This document shows positions 10,861-22,556 of a stretch of DNA of 64,000 nt, piece by piece. Made by a program: the position numbers and the translations under genes. Each line of letters starts with the position of its first letter. The stretch's first letter is position 1. The stretch is from the NCBI GenBank assembly GCA_946902875.1, contig OX336343.1:8917754-8981753 (forward strand). The letters are read 5' to 3'. This stretch comes from Nematopogon swammerdamellus. Its lineage: Eukaryota; Arthropoda; Insecta; Lepidoptera; Adelidae. Under the pieces are notes generated by a model that was given only the letters and a program-made list of their open reading frames with translations, made no database searches and was not told the DNA's origin.

Positions 10861-13431
10861 TCGTCATGAACTTTTATTTTGGTCATAACTCGAGAACCAC
10901 TGGTGCTATACCCATCGTGTTGGTACTCAAAACTTCAGGTCTCGGTGAGATCTATCCATCTGTCACGTGAACTTTTATTTTGGTCATAACTCGAGAACCA
11001 CTGGTGCTAGACCCATCGTGTTGGTACTCAAACTTCAGGTCTCGGTGAGATCTATCCACCTGTCACGTGAACTTTTGTTTTGGTCATAACTCGAGAACCA
11101 CTGGTGCTAGACCTATCGTGTTGGTACTCAAACTTCAAGTCTCGGTGAGATCTATCCATCTCTCACGTGAACTTTTGTTTTGGTCATAACTCGAGAACCA
11201 CTGGTGCTAGACCCATCGTGTTGGTCCTCAAACTTCAAGTCTCGGTGAGATCTATCCATCTCTCACGTGAACTTTTGTTTTGGTCATAACTCGAGAACCA
11301 CTGCTGCTAGACCCATTATGTTGCTACTCAAACTTCAGGTCTCGGTGAGATCTATCCATCTGTCACGTGAACTTTTGTTTTGGTCATAGCTCGAGAACCA
11401 CTGGTGCTAGACCCATCGTGTTGGTACTCAAACTTCAAGTCTCGGTGAGATCTATCCATCTCTCACGTGAACTTTTGTTTTGGTCATAACTCGAGAATCA
11501 CTGGTGCTAGACCCATCATGTTGCTACTCAAACTTCAGGTCTCGGTGAGATCTATCCATCTGTCACGTGAACTTTTGTTTTGGTCATAACTCGAAAACCA
11601 CTGGTGCTAGACCCATCGTGTTGCTACTCAAACTTCAGGTCTCGGTGAGATCTATCCATCTGTCACGTAAACTTTTGTTTTGGTCATAACTCGAGAACCA
11701 CTGGTGCTAGACCCATCGTGTTGGTACTCAAACTTCAGGTCTCGGTGAGATCTATCCATCTGTCACGTGAACTTTTGTTTTGGTCATAACTCGAAAACCA
11801 CTGGTGCTAGACCCATCGTGTTGCTACTCAAACTTCAGGTCTCGGTGAGATCTATCCATCTGTCACGTGAACTTTTGTTTTGGTCATAACTCGAGAACCA
11901 CTGGTGCTAGACCCATCATGTTGCTACTCAAACTTCAGGTCTCGGTGAGATCTATCCATCTGTCACGTGAACTTTTGTTTTGGTCATAACTCGAGAACCA
12001 TCATGTTGGTACTCAAACTTCAGGTCTCGGTGAGATCTATCCATCTGTCACGTGAACTTTTGTTTTGGTCATAACTCGAAAGCCACTGGTGCTAGACCCA
12101 TCGTGTTGCTACTCAAACTTCAGGTCTTGGTGAGATCTATCCATCTGTCACGTGAACTTTTGTTTTGGTCATAACTCGAGAACCACTGGTGCTAGACCCA
12201 TCGTGTTGGTACTCAAACTTCAGGTCTCGGTGAGATCTATCCATCTGTCACGTGAACTTTTGTTTTGGTCATAACTCGAGAACCACTGGTGCTAGACCCA
12301 TCGTGTTGGTACTCAAACTTCAAGTCTCGGTGAGATCTATCCATCTGTCATGTGAACTTTTGTTTTGGTCATAACTCGAGAACCACTGGTGCTAGACCCA
12401 TCGTGTTGCTACTCAAACTTCAGGTCTCGGTGAGATCTATCCATCTGTCACGTGAACTTTTGTTTTGGTCATAACTCGAAAACCACTGGTGCTAGACCCA
12501 TCGTGTTGCTACTCAAACTTCAGGTCTCGGTGAGATCTATCCATCTGTCACGTGAACTTTTGTTTTGGTCATAACTCGAGAACCACTGGTGCTAGACCCA
12601 TCATGTTGCTACTCAAACTTCAGGTCTCGGTGAGATCTATCCATCTGTCACGTGAACTTTTGTTTTGGTCATAACTCGAGAACCATCATGTTGGTACTCA
12701 AACTTCAGGTCTCGGTGAGATCTATCCATCTGTCACGTGAACTTTTGTTTTGGTCATAACTCGAAAGCCACTGGTGCTAGACCCATCGTGTTGCTACTCA
12801 AACTTCAGGTCTTGGTGAGATCTATCCATCTGTCACGTGAACTTTTGTTTTGGTCATAACTCGAGAACCACTGGTGCTAGACCCATCGTGTTGGTACTCA
12901 AACTTCAGGTCTCGGTGAGATCTATCCATCTGTCACGTGAACTTTTGTTTTGGTCATAACTCGAGAACCACTGGTGCTAGACCCATCGTGTTGGTACTCA
13001 AACTTCAAGTCTCGGTGAGATCTATCCATCTGTCATGTGAACTTTTGTTTTGGTCATAACTCGAGAACCACTGGTGCTAGACCCATCGTGTTGCTACTCA
13101 AACTTCAGGTCTCGGTGAGATCTATCCATCTGTCACGTGAACTTTTGTTTTGGTCATAACTCGAGAACTACTGGTGCTAGACCCATCGTGTTGGTACTCA
13201 CACTTCATGTCTCGCTGAGATCTATCCACCTGTCACGTGAACTTTTGTTTTGGTCATAACTCGAGAACCACTGGTGCTAGACCCATCGTGTTGGTACTCA
13301 AACTTCAAGTCTCGGTGAGATCTCTCCATCTGTCAGCTGAACTTTTGTTTTGATCATAACTCGACTATCACTGGTGCTAGACACAACGTGTTGGTACTCA
13401 AACTTCAGGTCTCGGTGAGATCTATCCATCT
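10861..13431 (+). repeat. Satellite, 100-bp unit, ~26 copies
   Basis: Unit spacing is 99-100 bp, measured from successive AACTTTT positions (10971, 11070, 11170, 11270). Each unit contains TCATAACTCGAGAACC, CTCGGTGAGATCTATCC and usually the palindrome CACGTG. Two units are 15 bp short (junctions near 12000 and 12685), exactly 685 bp apart, and private variants (GTCTTGG, GTCATGTG) recur at the same distance, showing a seven-unit higher-order repeat. Confidence 0.95.
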
Positions 13432-13612
13432 GTGTGAGTACCAACACGATGCGTCTAGCACCAGTGGTTCTCGAGTTATGACCAAAACAAAATTTCACGT
13501 GACAGATGGATAGATCTCACCGAGACATGAAGTTTGAGTACCAACACGATGGGTCTAGCACCAGTGGTTCTCGAGTTATGACCAAAACAAAGGTTCACGT
13601 GACAGATAGATA
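13432..13612 (-). repeat. Inverted copies of the 100-bp satellite
   Basis: Nearly two units of the same satellite in reverse orientation directly abut the end of the main array, with the switch at about 13432. This makes a head-to-head junction. Confidence 0.9.
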
Positions 13613-13924
13613 GATTTTAGAAATTATTCGCAATTATCGGATGCATGCAAGCAAATCCGAAAGCAACAGCTAACAATATATAAATTTTTGAAATGTGCTA
13701 ATTAAGCCCTTTCATTTGATACCCCACACTAAAAACATTTTTTTTAGGTCATCACTTTATGTCCTCTAGAGGGCGCCATATCCTATTTTTATGGGACGTC
13801 ACATATCCAACCAGCCAACCATAGTCAACCAGCAGACGGTCAAGACGCATCCAACGATACCTTCGATTTGTCAAATTATGATAAGTAGGTAGTTTCGAAG
13901 TTATGTATGAGGGAACAGATGAAC

Positions 13925-14156
13925 ATGCATACATACATACATACATACATACATACATACATACATACATACATACATACATACATACATACATACATAC
14001 ATACATACATACATACATACATACATACATACATACATACATACATACATACATACATACATACATACATACATACATACATACATACATACATACATAC
14101 ATACATACATACATACATACATACATACATACATACATACATACATACATACATAC
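13925..14156. repeat. (CATA)n microsatellite
   Basis: About 58 uninterrupted tetranucleotide repeats. Period-4 reading gives long artefactual open frames (IHTY / MYVC) on both strands, which should not be annotated as genes. A short CATA run also occurs at 14732-14751 at the end of a diverged repeat. Confidence 0.98.
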
Positions 14157-14914
14157 CGGTCAATCACATAGCCTTCCTTCTCGCTTCGCCGTAGTCGGTT
14201 AAAAATAAGAATCTGTTCGCTAATATTGCGCGCATACTACACTACGTACAATATAATAAACACACGATCAATTAACTTAAATCAAATACGAACTTCAGTT
14301 AAGTAAATATCCGCTAACATCGACTCGCAACAACACATTTTTTTACATAGGTTTGCACCTAAAATTAATCAAATAGATACCCAACGAAGTAAATCTACAT
14401 AATATTATGAAATGGAATTAAATAAGAAACTGCTCGAGACAATGCATACACACACCGCGTGGCAGCGCGGCAGCCTGGTGCGCTATTAGAACCACTCGCC
14501 CTCCCGCAGCGCCGCGCCCCGCACATCCGCCAGCCGTCCGCCGCTGCATACCTTTATTTTGCGCGCGGAACAATTCGATTTGTATGAGAGCCACATCTTA
14601 GCGTAACCAGAACTGAATTTTATGTAGCCTATCCTATGTCCCGAGCTGTGTCCTTGTTTAATGTTTAACTTAGTTAAATGTGCTTGTACAAAGTTTCATC
14701 GAATTCGGATAATCGGCTTAAGAGTTATGGCGGAACATACATACATACATACAGAAAAGATTTCTCAAAATCGTCAATTTAGCTTTAGTATCATACATAG
14801 AGGCTACAAACTCAATATTTCCTAAAACAAAGTAACTTACTCCATGACCATCCCTTACAGATTTATTATTAGTAATAATAATAATAATTTATAATTGATA
14901 TGATAACGCACGCA
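14157..14914. other. Repeat-derived, no gene seen
   Basis: Contains a block at about 14590-14755 (ending gagttatggcggaacatac and a CATA run) of a type commonly dispersed in lepidopteran DNA, and otherwise AT-rich unassigned sequence. Confidence 0.4.
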
Positions 14915-15110
14915 CGTCGCAACTCGCACCGCGCCACGCAACGCAACGCGCGCCCCGCGTATGGCTGGCTGAACGACCCGCGAGCGCGGCGGGGCGGGGA
15001 GGGGGGGGGGGGGGCGGCGTACGCGTGCCTCGATCGCTCGCTCGCCTCGCCTGCCGCCCCGCCGCCCGCGCCCGCGCTATTCCCCGCGCTCGCACTTCAT
15101 GCGAAGTTAG
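14915..15110. repeat. GC-rich dispersed repeat, copy 2
   Basis: Related to 10436-10640 (see there). Contains a G run at about 15000-15014. Confidence 0.5.
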
Positions 15111-16253
15111 TGTTTTTTTTTTTCAAATAATAAAATTCCGTGGATAAAAACGACACAAATTATGAATAGTGTTTTGTTACACCATAATAATCAAAAAGAC
15201 GTAAACTCTAACAACCCGTATTTTCTTTTGTGGCTTTTAGATGTTGTTGTAATAAAAATATTAAATATCTATAAATGTCGTGGATGAATTCGACACAAAA
15301 TATTTTGAACAACAGATATCAGTACTCTAAAACGCGTAACACCTATTTAACCTTTTCTAATATTCTTTTAGAGCTATTTGCGCGATGTATTAGGTTAAAT
15401 TTAAAGATTTCCGTGGACAGAGATGACACAAAATGTTTTTGCACATCGGTTACTACTTCAATATTATCATGAAAGTAAAATTTTCTTTTCTAATTTTCTT
15501 TTCGTCCAATACTGATCTAAAAGACGAATACCTAAATTTCTACGTATGCAAATTCCTAGGATGACACAAACTAATATATTAGGTTGGGCAAATGGTTCGG
15601 AAACTATATGCGACAAATGAACAACTTTAATATTTTTGAAACCAAAAATCCTAGCGCTACAGGTCTAATAAGGGGCACTATCACTTGAGGCACTGCCATA
15701 GGCCCCGCTTAGTGTCCCTTATGAAACCAAATCACGAAAATTATGTACTTTTGGCGACTTAGATCTCAAAAACTATAACAGTTACAGGAAGGTGAGGCAT
15801 ATCGTCCTAAAGGTAGTTCTTCCGACTTGCTAAGACGACATACCCGAGAGTCGCATATCAAGCCCTTCTATATATGGCACTTAGAAAAAAGGCTTCGAAA
15901 ATCAATAAATGCTTATAACTCCTGAACTACTGGTCAGGTCGACTTGCAATTTGTTTCTTTTCGTAGAAAAAAATGGCTCTTTTTGAAATAGTTGTTTTTT
16001 TTTCAAAATCGGTTCAGCCGTTTCAGAATAAAAAATTAAAAAGTGTTTGAAAGAGGGCATATCTCGGAAACTACTGATCCACGACTGCTCATCCGCTGGA
16101 GGAAATGATAGCCCTCGATAGGATTTATTTTTTCGAAAACTACTGCTCCCAAACTACTCGTGTGGTGGGACAAGCAAGGATAGGGATCGATGAGATCTTC
16201 ATCAAATTCACGAATCTACGGCCGTGTCTCCGACACAGCCCACTCGCTTTTTT

Positions 16254-16575
16254 TTATTGAAAGCGCGACATGTGACCCCGAATGACAATGACAACGACGC
16301 CGATGGACCCGAATGTCCATCGGCGTCGTATGTGGGGGTTGCGAATGCCATGCCGGCCCGACAGGTGCCTTTTCACGTCCCTCTTTAAGGGCCCGAGACT
16401 GTACTTGGGGGGAAATATATAGGCAGGAGAGCCTGCGTATAGGGATGCAATCCTTTTTAACAAATTGCTGTTTTCAAACAATTTCCCTTTTAAAAGCTGA
16501 TATTTGGCAGAGCCATCCCACAGGTGCAAGCTGTACTCCATCCAAGCAAGACCTGATCTGCGATTTGTGCAAAAG
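16254..16575 (-). pseudogene. LINE reverse transcriptase C-terminal remnant
   Basis: The minus-strand reading at about 16500-16560 gives MEYSLHLWDGSAKYQL, which matches the C-terminal connection region of jockey/CR1-type non-LTR polymerases (typically MEYCSHLWDGSAKYQL). The rest is rearranged: it contains a second foldback (CCGATGGACCCGAATG region near 16298-16330) and no continuous domain. It is close in type to the LINE at 22.6-25.7 kb, which lacks this very segment. Confidence 0.45.
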
Positions 16576-16579
16576 GACA

Positions 16580-17040
16580 TTACGTCCATAAAAAAAAACG
16601 TGCACAAGAAAACTTGATTCTTTCTTGGTTGTTGACGACAGCATGGTCAACAGGTCTGCCCTGCATTTTATTGACAGTGGAGGCCCATGACAAAATTATC
16701 GGTAACATCCGTCTCTCAGCTCTTCCATAATTAAACTTTGCTGGAAACTGTATGGCTTTAGGATGGATAAGGTGTACACCGTCCCTTTCAAAATCAATTT
16801 GAACAGATGGTATGTCTTTTTCACACATTTGCGTTCGACAAGTATGTCACTCGTCCAAACAAACCAAATGAGCCAAAACTCGAGGGGGTTACTAGTAACG
16901 GTTAAAGAGTTCCACTGTACACCTCCTGACTCCATCATCAGACCCTCGTCACCAAGTATATTGGTAGAAGTATGTGACACTCGTCCAAACCAACCAAATG
17001 AGCCCAAACTCGAGGGGGTTACTAGTAACGGTTGGTTGGG
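16580..17040 (-). pseudogene. PIF1-like helicase fragment with two 130-bp repeat units
   Basis: Minus-strand reading gives [19 protein letters not shown] and [16 protein letters not shown], the C-terminal part of a PIF1/Helitron-type helicase (normally ...WAxTVHKxQG). It is followed on the plus strand by two copies of the 130-bp unit (markers ACTCGAGGGGGTTACTAG at about 16878 and 17008). Same arrangement as 46318-48008 but truncated before the conserved GQxYVALSR motif. Confidence 0.65.
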
Positions 17041-17306
17041 TCCTTCCCATTCGCCCATTCCCTCCCTCTCTCCCTACTTCCCTTCCTCCTCTCATGCCGC
17101 CCCTCCTTCTCATCACCCTCGCATTCCATTCCTCCCCTACTACCCCTCATCCTGTCCGAAACCCCCTTTTACCCCGCCCCTTCCCCCTTCCAACCTCTCA
17201 CTCCCTCGATCTCCATTCCTCCTCGTTCCCTCTACTACCTCCCTCCCCCACACCTGCCCTCATTCACTAACCCTTCCTCCCTCCATACCTCTCCTCCTCT
17301 TCTTCT
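17041..17306. repeat. Polypyrimidine tract
   Basis: About 265 bp almost entirely C and T on the plus strand, lying directly against the T-rich end of the SINE at 17307. A shorter CT-rich stretch follows at 17605-17650, beyond the SINE head. Confidence 0.9.
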
Positions 17307-17600
17307 TTTTTTATGGAAACTGACATGGTTGGATACATCACCTACAACATCCGTGATGTCGGACATGTTGTGCCGGCTATACTGAACTGGACGGAAAAAA
17401 ATAACTATTTACATAGCCGTTTCGACATACGTTTTATTCAGTGCGGTGGTACCAACCCTAGTAAGGTAAGAAGGGAAGGGTGCTACAGTTTTACGTGGAA
17501 TCCGAACCACGGTCAGCCTCCAATGGTCGAGCGGTCACCCATCCAAGTGTTGACCGCGCCCAGTGTTGCCTGCACCACTGAGCTACCGAGGCTGACAAAC
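17307..17600 (-). mobile_element. SINE-B copy
   Basis: Reverse orientation: T run and TTATGGAAACTGACATGG at the left, body block ACATCACCTACAACATCCGT, and tRNA-like head at the right (inverse of GTCAGCCTCGGTAGCTCAGT, containing box A TAGCTCAGTGG and box B-like GGTTCGGATTCC). Internal deletion after about 17360. Confidence 0.8.
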
Positions 17601-17796
17601 GTACCTCCCACCCACTCCCCCCTCTTTTCTCTCCCCCTTCCTCTTCCTGGCCATTATTCATTATTTCTTACCAAAAGCAGTAACTATTGAGTAATCTGTG
17701 CCAAAAGCCTAGATATTAAATTTTCATATCCTTACCTTGAGAAATCATGGATTCCCCATACAAAAACTTTCACCCCTATTTCACCCCTTATTTTTA

Positions 17797-18025
17797 GGTT
17801 TCCGTATCCCTGTACGGAAGCCTATTACTAAGCCTCCGCAGTCTGTCTGTCCGTCCGTCCGTCCGTCTGTCTGTCCGAGGGCTGTATCTCTTGAACCGTA
17901 ATAGGTAGTCCGTTGAAATTTTCACAGAATATGTGTTACTATAGCGGATATAACAACAAATAAGCGGAGCTAGGTACAACCAAAGAGTTTGTAAACTCTT
18001 TGGACCGGAGTAAAACCGCAAACAG
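17797..18025 (+). repeat. Dispersed repeat with (GTCT/GTCC)n stretch
   Basis: Contains TTTCCGTATCCCTGTACGG, CTATTACTAAGCCT, a GTCTGTCCGTCC run and GAACCGTAATAGGTAG. The same order occurs at 59241-59655 and inverted at 33232-33515. A family long noted in lepidopteran genomes; superfamily not assigned. Confidence 0.75.
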
Positions 18026-18028
18026 GAA

Positions 18029-19315
18029 ATAACAATCTTACACGTTCAACCCCACATGAAAAATCCAGTATTTCCGTTTGGACCACGGGGCTCACCGCTC
18101 ACCGGTGAGCCTTTCCTTACTGAACCATTCAGGTCATGGGGGTCACCGGTGAGCCGCGTGAGAGGTCCTACGTAAACGCTTCCTACAAGCCACAGAGCGC
18201 AGCTACAAAGCCAATATGGAAGTGAGCCGCGTGGCCTTGTAGTCGAAGCGGACGGCGTGGTTTTCAAATCCAATAGAAACTTGTATTTTTTTATTAAGTC
18301 TTTGTAACGATGCTAGGGCTGCTCTTAACGATAAGGTAGAAAATAATATTTTTATTAATAGAATTAATAAAACCAGAAAATACTAAGAAAATATTTGGCA
18401 AAATAAAAATGAACATAAAATTTTCTTCATTACCAAATAAGAAGACATTATTTATTACGAAAATAATTTATGAAATTAAACAAAAGAAAATATTTATGAA
18501 ATTGAACAATCACAACATTATGACACTTCATTATTTAAAATAATCAATCATCTTAACCCTTTGGCTCTCAACCATAAACAATAAAGAATTATCTGTGAGT
18601 CTTGTTAAAACAAGGCAAACAAAGGAATGGTTTAGTTGGGCTGCTTTGGCAATAAGTGGATACTTTTTTCGACTTGGTTTTAGCCTGTTTGCTACCCATG
18701 TTCTTCTCTCTTTTCTGGCCAATCCCCCTTTCCTTTCCAGAGTGTGTTTCATTCTCTTCCGTCTTACTATACGCATTTCATTGTCGCTATCCTCACTCTC
18801 CGACAAAAGAATTCGACAGCATCTTCTTTTCGTTGGTTGAACTACGTCTTCATAGAATCTATTCCGAAACTACGGTTCAGAAGATCTATCTCGATGTTTT
18901 CTAACTGCGTTAGCGCTTCTTGTGTTAACTCGAAATCTTCAAAATAATCCATTTTTGGCGAGAAAAGCGTAAAACATCCTCAATTGTCGACGCAGCCGGA
19001 CCGGGATTGATCGCTGCGTCCGCGGCGCGCTCGCAAGGGGTGGGCCGCGGCGTGACCCCGCGGCCCCAGCCAACAGAAAATTACAAATCCTTCATAGGAG
19101 GCCACACGATCCACCCGTGAGCCTTTTGCTATATCTCGAAAATTAAACGGTAAAAGTCGCAAATTTTTATTTTCCTTACAAATTACCGCATTTTATAAAC
19201 TTTGTGATGAAAATCTCAAGTTGATGAAAATTACGGATATAATGAGTTTGGCTTGGCCCGAACGGAAAAGTGCGCTAGGCCCACCGGTGGGTCGTATGGC
19301 GTTCAACGTGTTAAT
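18029..19315 (-). mobile_element. piggyBac-like remnant
   Basis: Near-inverted ends CACGTTCAACCCCA (18032) and TGGCGTTCAACGTG (19297-19310), the right one followed by TTAA and the left preceded by TTA, as expected of piggyBac TTAA targets. Subterminal CACCGGTGAGCC / CCCACCGGTGGG blocks occur on both sides. Minus-strand fragments start MDYFEDFELTQEALTQLENI, then a frameshift, then a Ser/Glu/Asp-rich SESEDSDNE segment and a basic stretch ending MIDYFK. No catalytic core is present, so this is a non-autonomous or collapsed copy. Confidence 0.45.
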
Positions 19316-19329
19316 TGTGGGCTGATTTT

Positions 19330-20245
19330 GAAAATTCTTTTTTTGTTTGGTAGGTCATACTTCAGAGGTGCTCCCATTTAAATTTTATCGAAATTGATTC
19401 AGCGGTTTATTAAAAATCAACAAAATGCAATTGGTGTGTGGTTACCTTCAGCAAAACTTTTGTGATGTGGACTTTTTCAGCAATTTGCAGTTTGACACAT
19501 GGCGAATAATTCTGTACCACTTCAACCGATTTCGATTATTCGATTTCGATTATTGTTTTTTTATGTAATATTACTAAAAAGAATGAAATAAAAACTGTTT
19601 TAAAAAATATAAAACCGACTAATAAAAAAATAAACTAGAACTAAAAAGTATTAAATAGGTACCTAATATTTTGAAATTTTCTCTGTCATTGTATTGAAAT
19701 TTGATTGAAATACATGAATCGATATTGTCATTCATATTCGGACTCTTGTTTCATGAATATTCTAAATTTGAAATCTTTTCCGACCGGCCAGATGCGCTTA
19801 ATATATTATAATACGAGTACGAGTACCATCGAGCTGGTCTGATGATGGAGACGGAAGGTGGCCATAGGAACTCCTAAACTAGACATGATAAACCCATCGT
19901 GTTTGGGCTCGTTTCATTTGTCTTCACGAGCAATTTACTTTAGACCTAAGAGATTCTCAATTCGACGGTATGTTTTCTTTTTTTGGATGTTTGTTACGCG
20001 ATTACTCCGTCAATTATTGTGGGCCGATTTTGAAAATTCTTTTTTTTGTTTGAAAGGGGATGACCATGAGGTGGTTCCATTTTAATTTGGTCGAGATCAG
20101 ATTGGAAAGCGAGGCGGAATCGCGAGGCCGAAGGTCGAGCGATTCCGCCGAGTACATTAATAGCAAAAAATTACAAAAAAAAAACTGTGAAATAAAAAAC
20201 TATTTAAAAAAATATATAAAAAAGGCCTTCAAAAATGTATGAAAT
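19330..20245 (+). repeat. Dispersed repeat family R, longest copy
   Basis: Ordered landmarks: TTCAGCAAAACTTTTGTGATG, TTGAAATCTTTTCCGACCGG, AGATGCGCTTAATATATTA, CTGATGATGGAGACGGAAGG, and ATCGCGAGGCCGAAGG / CGATTCCGCCGAGT. The same landmarks recur inverted at 50340-50830 and, split by another element, at 54957-55510 plus 57728-58215. No coding capacity seen. Confidence 0.8.
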
Positions 20246-20395
20246 AAAAAAAATCGAACCCTAGAGTTGAAGGCGGTGCTAAAGCAAGCAAAAATGATAC
20301 ATGAAAGAAAACATGTGTGGATGATATCCTCTGTGATTTGTGTAGCCTTCTTTAGTACCGCCTACAACTCTAGGGTTCGATTTTTTTTTATTTCA
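20246..20395. repeat. Foldback MITE inside family R
   Basis: Inverted arms TCGAACCCTAGAGTTGAAGG... (20251) and its inverse (to about 20383), about 32 bp each and continuing into AT-rich pairing. The second copy is at 54985-55120. Confidence 0.75.
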
Positions 20396-20504
20396 TAAAT
20401 TTTTGAAGGCAGTTTTCATATTTTTTTTACATACAATGCTGACATTATTATAATGAAGAGTGACGAGTATTTGTTTAACTGTTCAACTAAATAAATACGT
20501 TCTA

Positions 20505-20563
20505 TCCACAGAGCACGGAAAACCGCGCGCGCGCGCGCCCGTGTATTCCGTGCTCTGTGGATC
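20505..20563. other. Perfect hairpin with (CG)n core
   Basis: A stem of TCCACAGAGCACGGAA pairs with TTCCGTGCTCTGTGGA. The loop is mostly alternating CG (about 8 repeats). Confidence 0.85.
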
Positions 20564-21359
20564 TATCTATTAAAAGCGCACAAACAGGAAATTACAATCA
20601 TAATAATATTTTGTTCCGTATACCAAATTATTTTCAAAACATTTTTTTATTTTATTTTATTTGATAAGAAGTTTTAGTTTAATTGTAAATTGTCATAATT
20701 TTGTTATTCAAACATAATTAAAAATTTTGGAATTTACATAAATAATTATCTTTGTAAATATAAATGAAAGCGTCATCTCTTGTCTAGTAGCAGTAATTCT
20801 ACAGCCTAGTGACAATTAATGGTACATGTTCCATGTATTTCAACTAGATAGCGCCCTTAGTAAAGAAGTATTAACAAACATTAACGCCACCTGTTTGTTT
20901 TACGACAACATCAAGAAAAATTATTAACGCCCCCTGTTGGTTTTACGATTTACAACGTTACCAAATTTTTTATATGGAGTGGTCTATCTGTCCCGACAGG
21001 GTTATAAAATCAATGATCAATACTAATTATACAAAATTATGAACCAAAAATTTCCAGGATGTTAATAAATAGAAAATTTTGCGATTTTTAGTTTTTGTTT
21101 GTCATGATATGTGTTATGTGTGTAATACGAATTTGTGAAAAACTATTACTTGGTGCCGCATGAAGACTTTGTAATGAACACGTTTCGCCCGCTGCGACGT
21201 GAGCTTCACCAGGACGCGTGATTCATCCCTAAACAAACGATTGTCGCTAAGACCAGTTTTCATGCCACACTGACAGGATGGAACCGTGCTTTACAAATTT
21301 AATGTTGTAATAAAATTCTCCTATAACAATATGTACTAAACTTTATTTTCTCCTTCCAG

Positions 21360-21450
21360 CTATTCCACCACCTGCGTTGCATCAGCAGTCACTGTCCGTG
21401 AATGTTTCTCCTCAATATTCAAAGCCAATAAACATTATACTATATGTCAA
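21360..21450 (+). ncRNA. Possible terminal exon of a plus-strand transcript
   Basis: A strong acceptor (actttattttctccttccag) precedes 21360. One frame continues IPPPALHQQSLSVNVSPQYS and ends at a stop near 21460; an AATAAA lies at about 21428. Strand partner exons are not identified (3216 and 5523 are candidates). Confidence 0.25.
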
Positions 21451-21529
21451 TTCATTTATTTAATTGAGAGTTAATGTTCATGGACCTTATTCTGATGAGA
21501 CGTGTAAAACAATTTAATTTTGACTTAGG

Positions 21530-21756
21530 CACAGGGTGTCCCGAGCATGATGCATGAAACTTCAGGAGGTTATTCAGGAGGTCAAAAGAAACTTTCTCTT
21601 GCATTATTTTGTCTCTGAAAATTCTCATACTTACGTATGGGGAAGACAGAGAATTGTTTTGCGAGACATAAAATAGAAGAGAGAAAATATGTTTCTTTGA
21701 TCTCCTGAATTACCTTCTGAAGTTTCATGTATCATGCTCAGGACATTCTGTGCCTA
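21530..21756. repeat. Foldback MITE with ~95-bp arms
   Basis: The left arm (GCACAGGGTGTCCCGAGCAT... AAGAAACTTTCTC) and right arm (to GCTCAGGACATTCTGTGC) are inverted copies with a few mismatches around a short centre near 21630. Confidence 0.8.
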
Positions 21757-22556
21757 CGTCAAGTTGACGTCTTATAAAGACGTTAAAATAACGTAAATAA
21801 ACACGTTAAAATAACGTAAATAAACACGTTAAATGACGTCATATAAAGACGTTAAAATAACGTAAATAAACCCCCTTAAATGACGTCATATAAAGACGTT
21901 AAAATAACGTAAATAACCCCCCTTAAATGACGTCATAATTTTCGTCAAATTGGTCGTCATACTCACGTCATGGTGGACGTCTTCTTTGACGTCATATAAT
22001 GACGTTAAAATAATGCAAATAAACACGTTAAATTACGTCATAAATGGCGTCATAATTTTCGTCAAATTGGTCGTCATACTCACGTCACGGTGGACGTCCC
22101 CTTTTACGTCATATAATGACGTTAAATTACGTGAATAATGACGTTAAACGACGTTATAAATACGTCGTAAATGCCGTCGAAATTTGTGACATCCGCACGT
22201 AAAAAGGACGTTTATAATGACGAATAAAACACGTCATCTTTACGTTAAACGACGTTATAAATACGTCGTAAATGCCGTCGAAATTTGTGACATCCGCACG
22301 TAAAAAGGACGTTTATAATGACGAATAAAACACGTCTTCTTTACGTTAAACGACGTTATAAATACGTCGTAAATGCCGTCGAAATTTGTGACATCCGCAC
22401 GTAAAAAGGACGTTTATAATGACGAATAAAACACGTCTTCTTTACGTTAAACGACGTTATAAATACGTCGTAAATGCCGTCGAAATCTGTGACATCCGCA
22501 CGTAAAAAGGACGTTTATAATGACCAATAAAACACGTCTTTTTTACGTGACCTTGT
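21757..22556. repeat. ACGT-rich satellite, 101-bp unit
   Basis: The regular part (about 22140-22550) has a 101-bp period, measured from ACGTTATAAA at 22151, 22252, 22353 and 22454. The left part is a degenerate mix of ACGTTAAAATAACG and TGACGTCAT words with shorter periods. It abuts the truncated LINE at 22557. Confidence 0.9.

Noticed and set aside
13752..14202. Several open frames on both strands coding for Met-Tyr-Val-Cys or Ile-His-Thr-Tyr repeats
   Set aside because: Pure consequence of a stop-free period-4 (CATA)n microsatellite; no start context, splice sites or conserved sequence.
16763..17323. 186-codon Pro/Ser-rich frame on the plus strand
   Set aside because: Spans the helicase remnant in antisense, two repeat units and the polypyrimidine tract; composition-driven.
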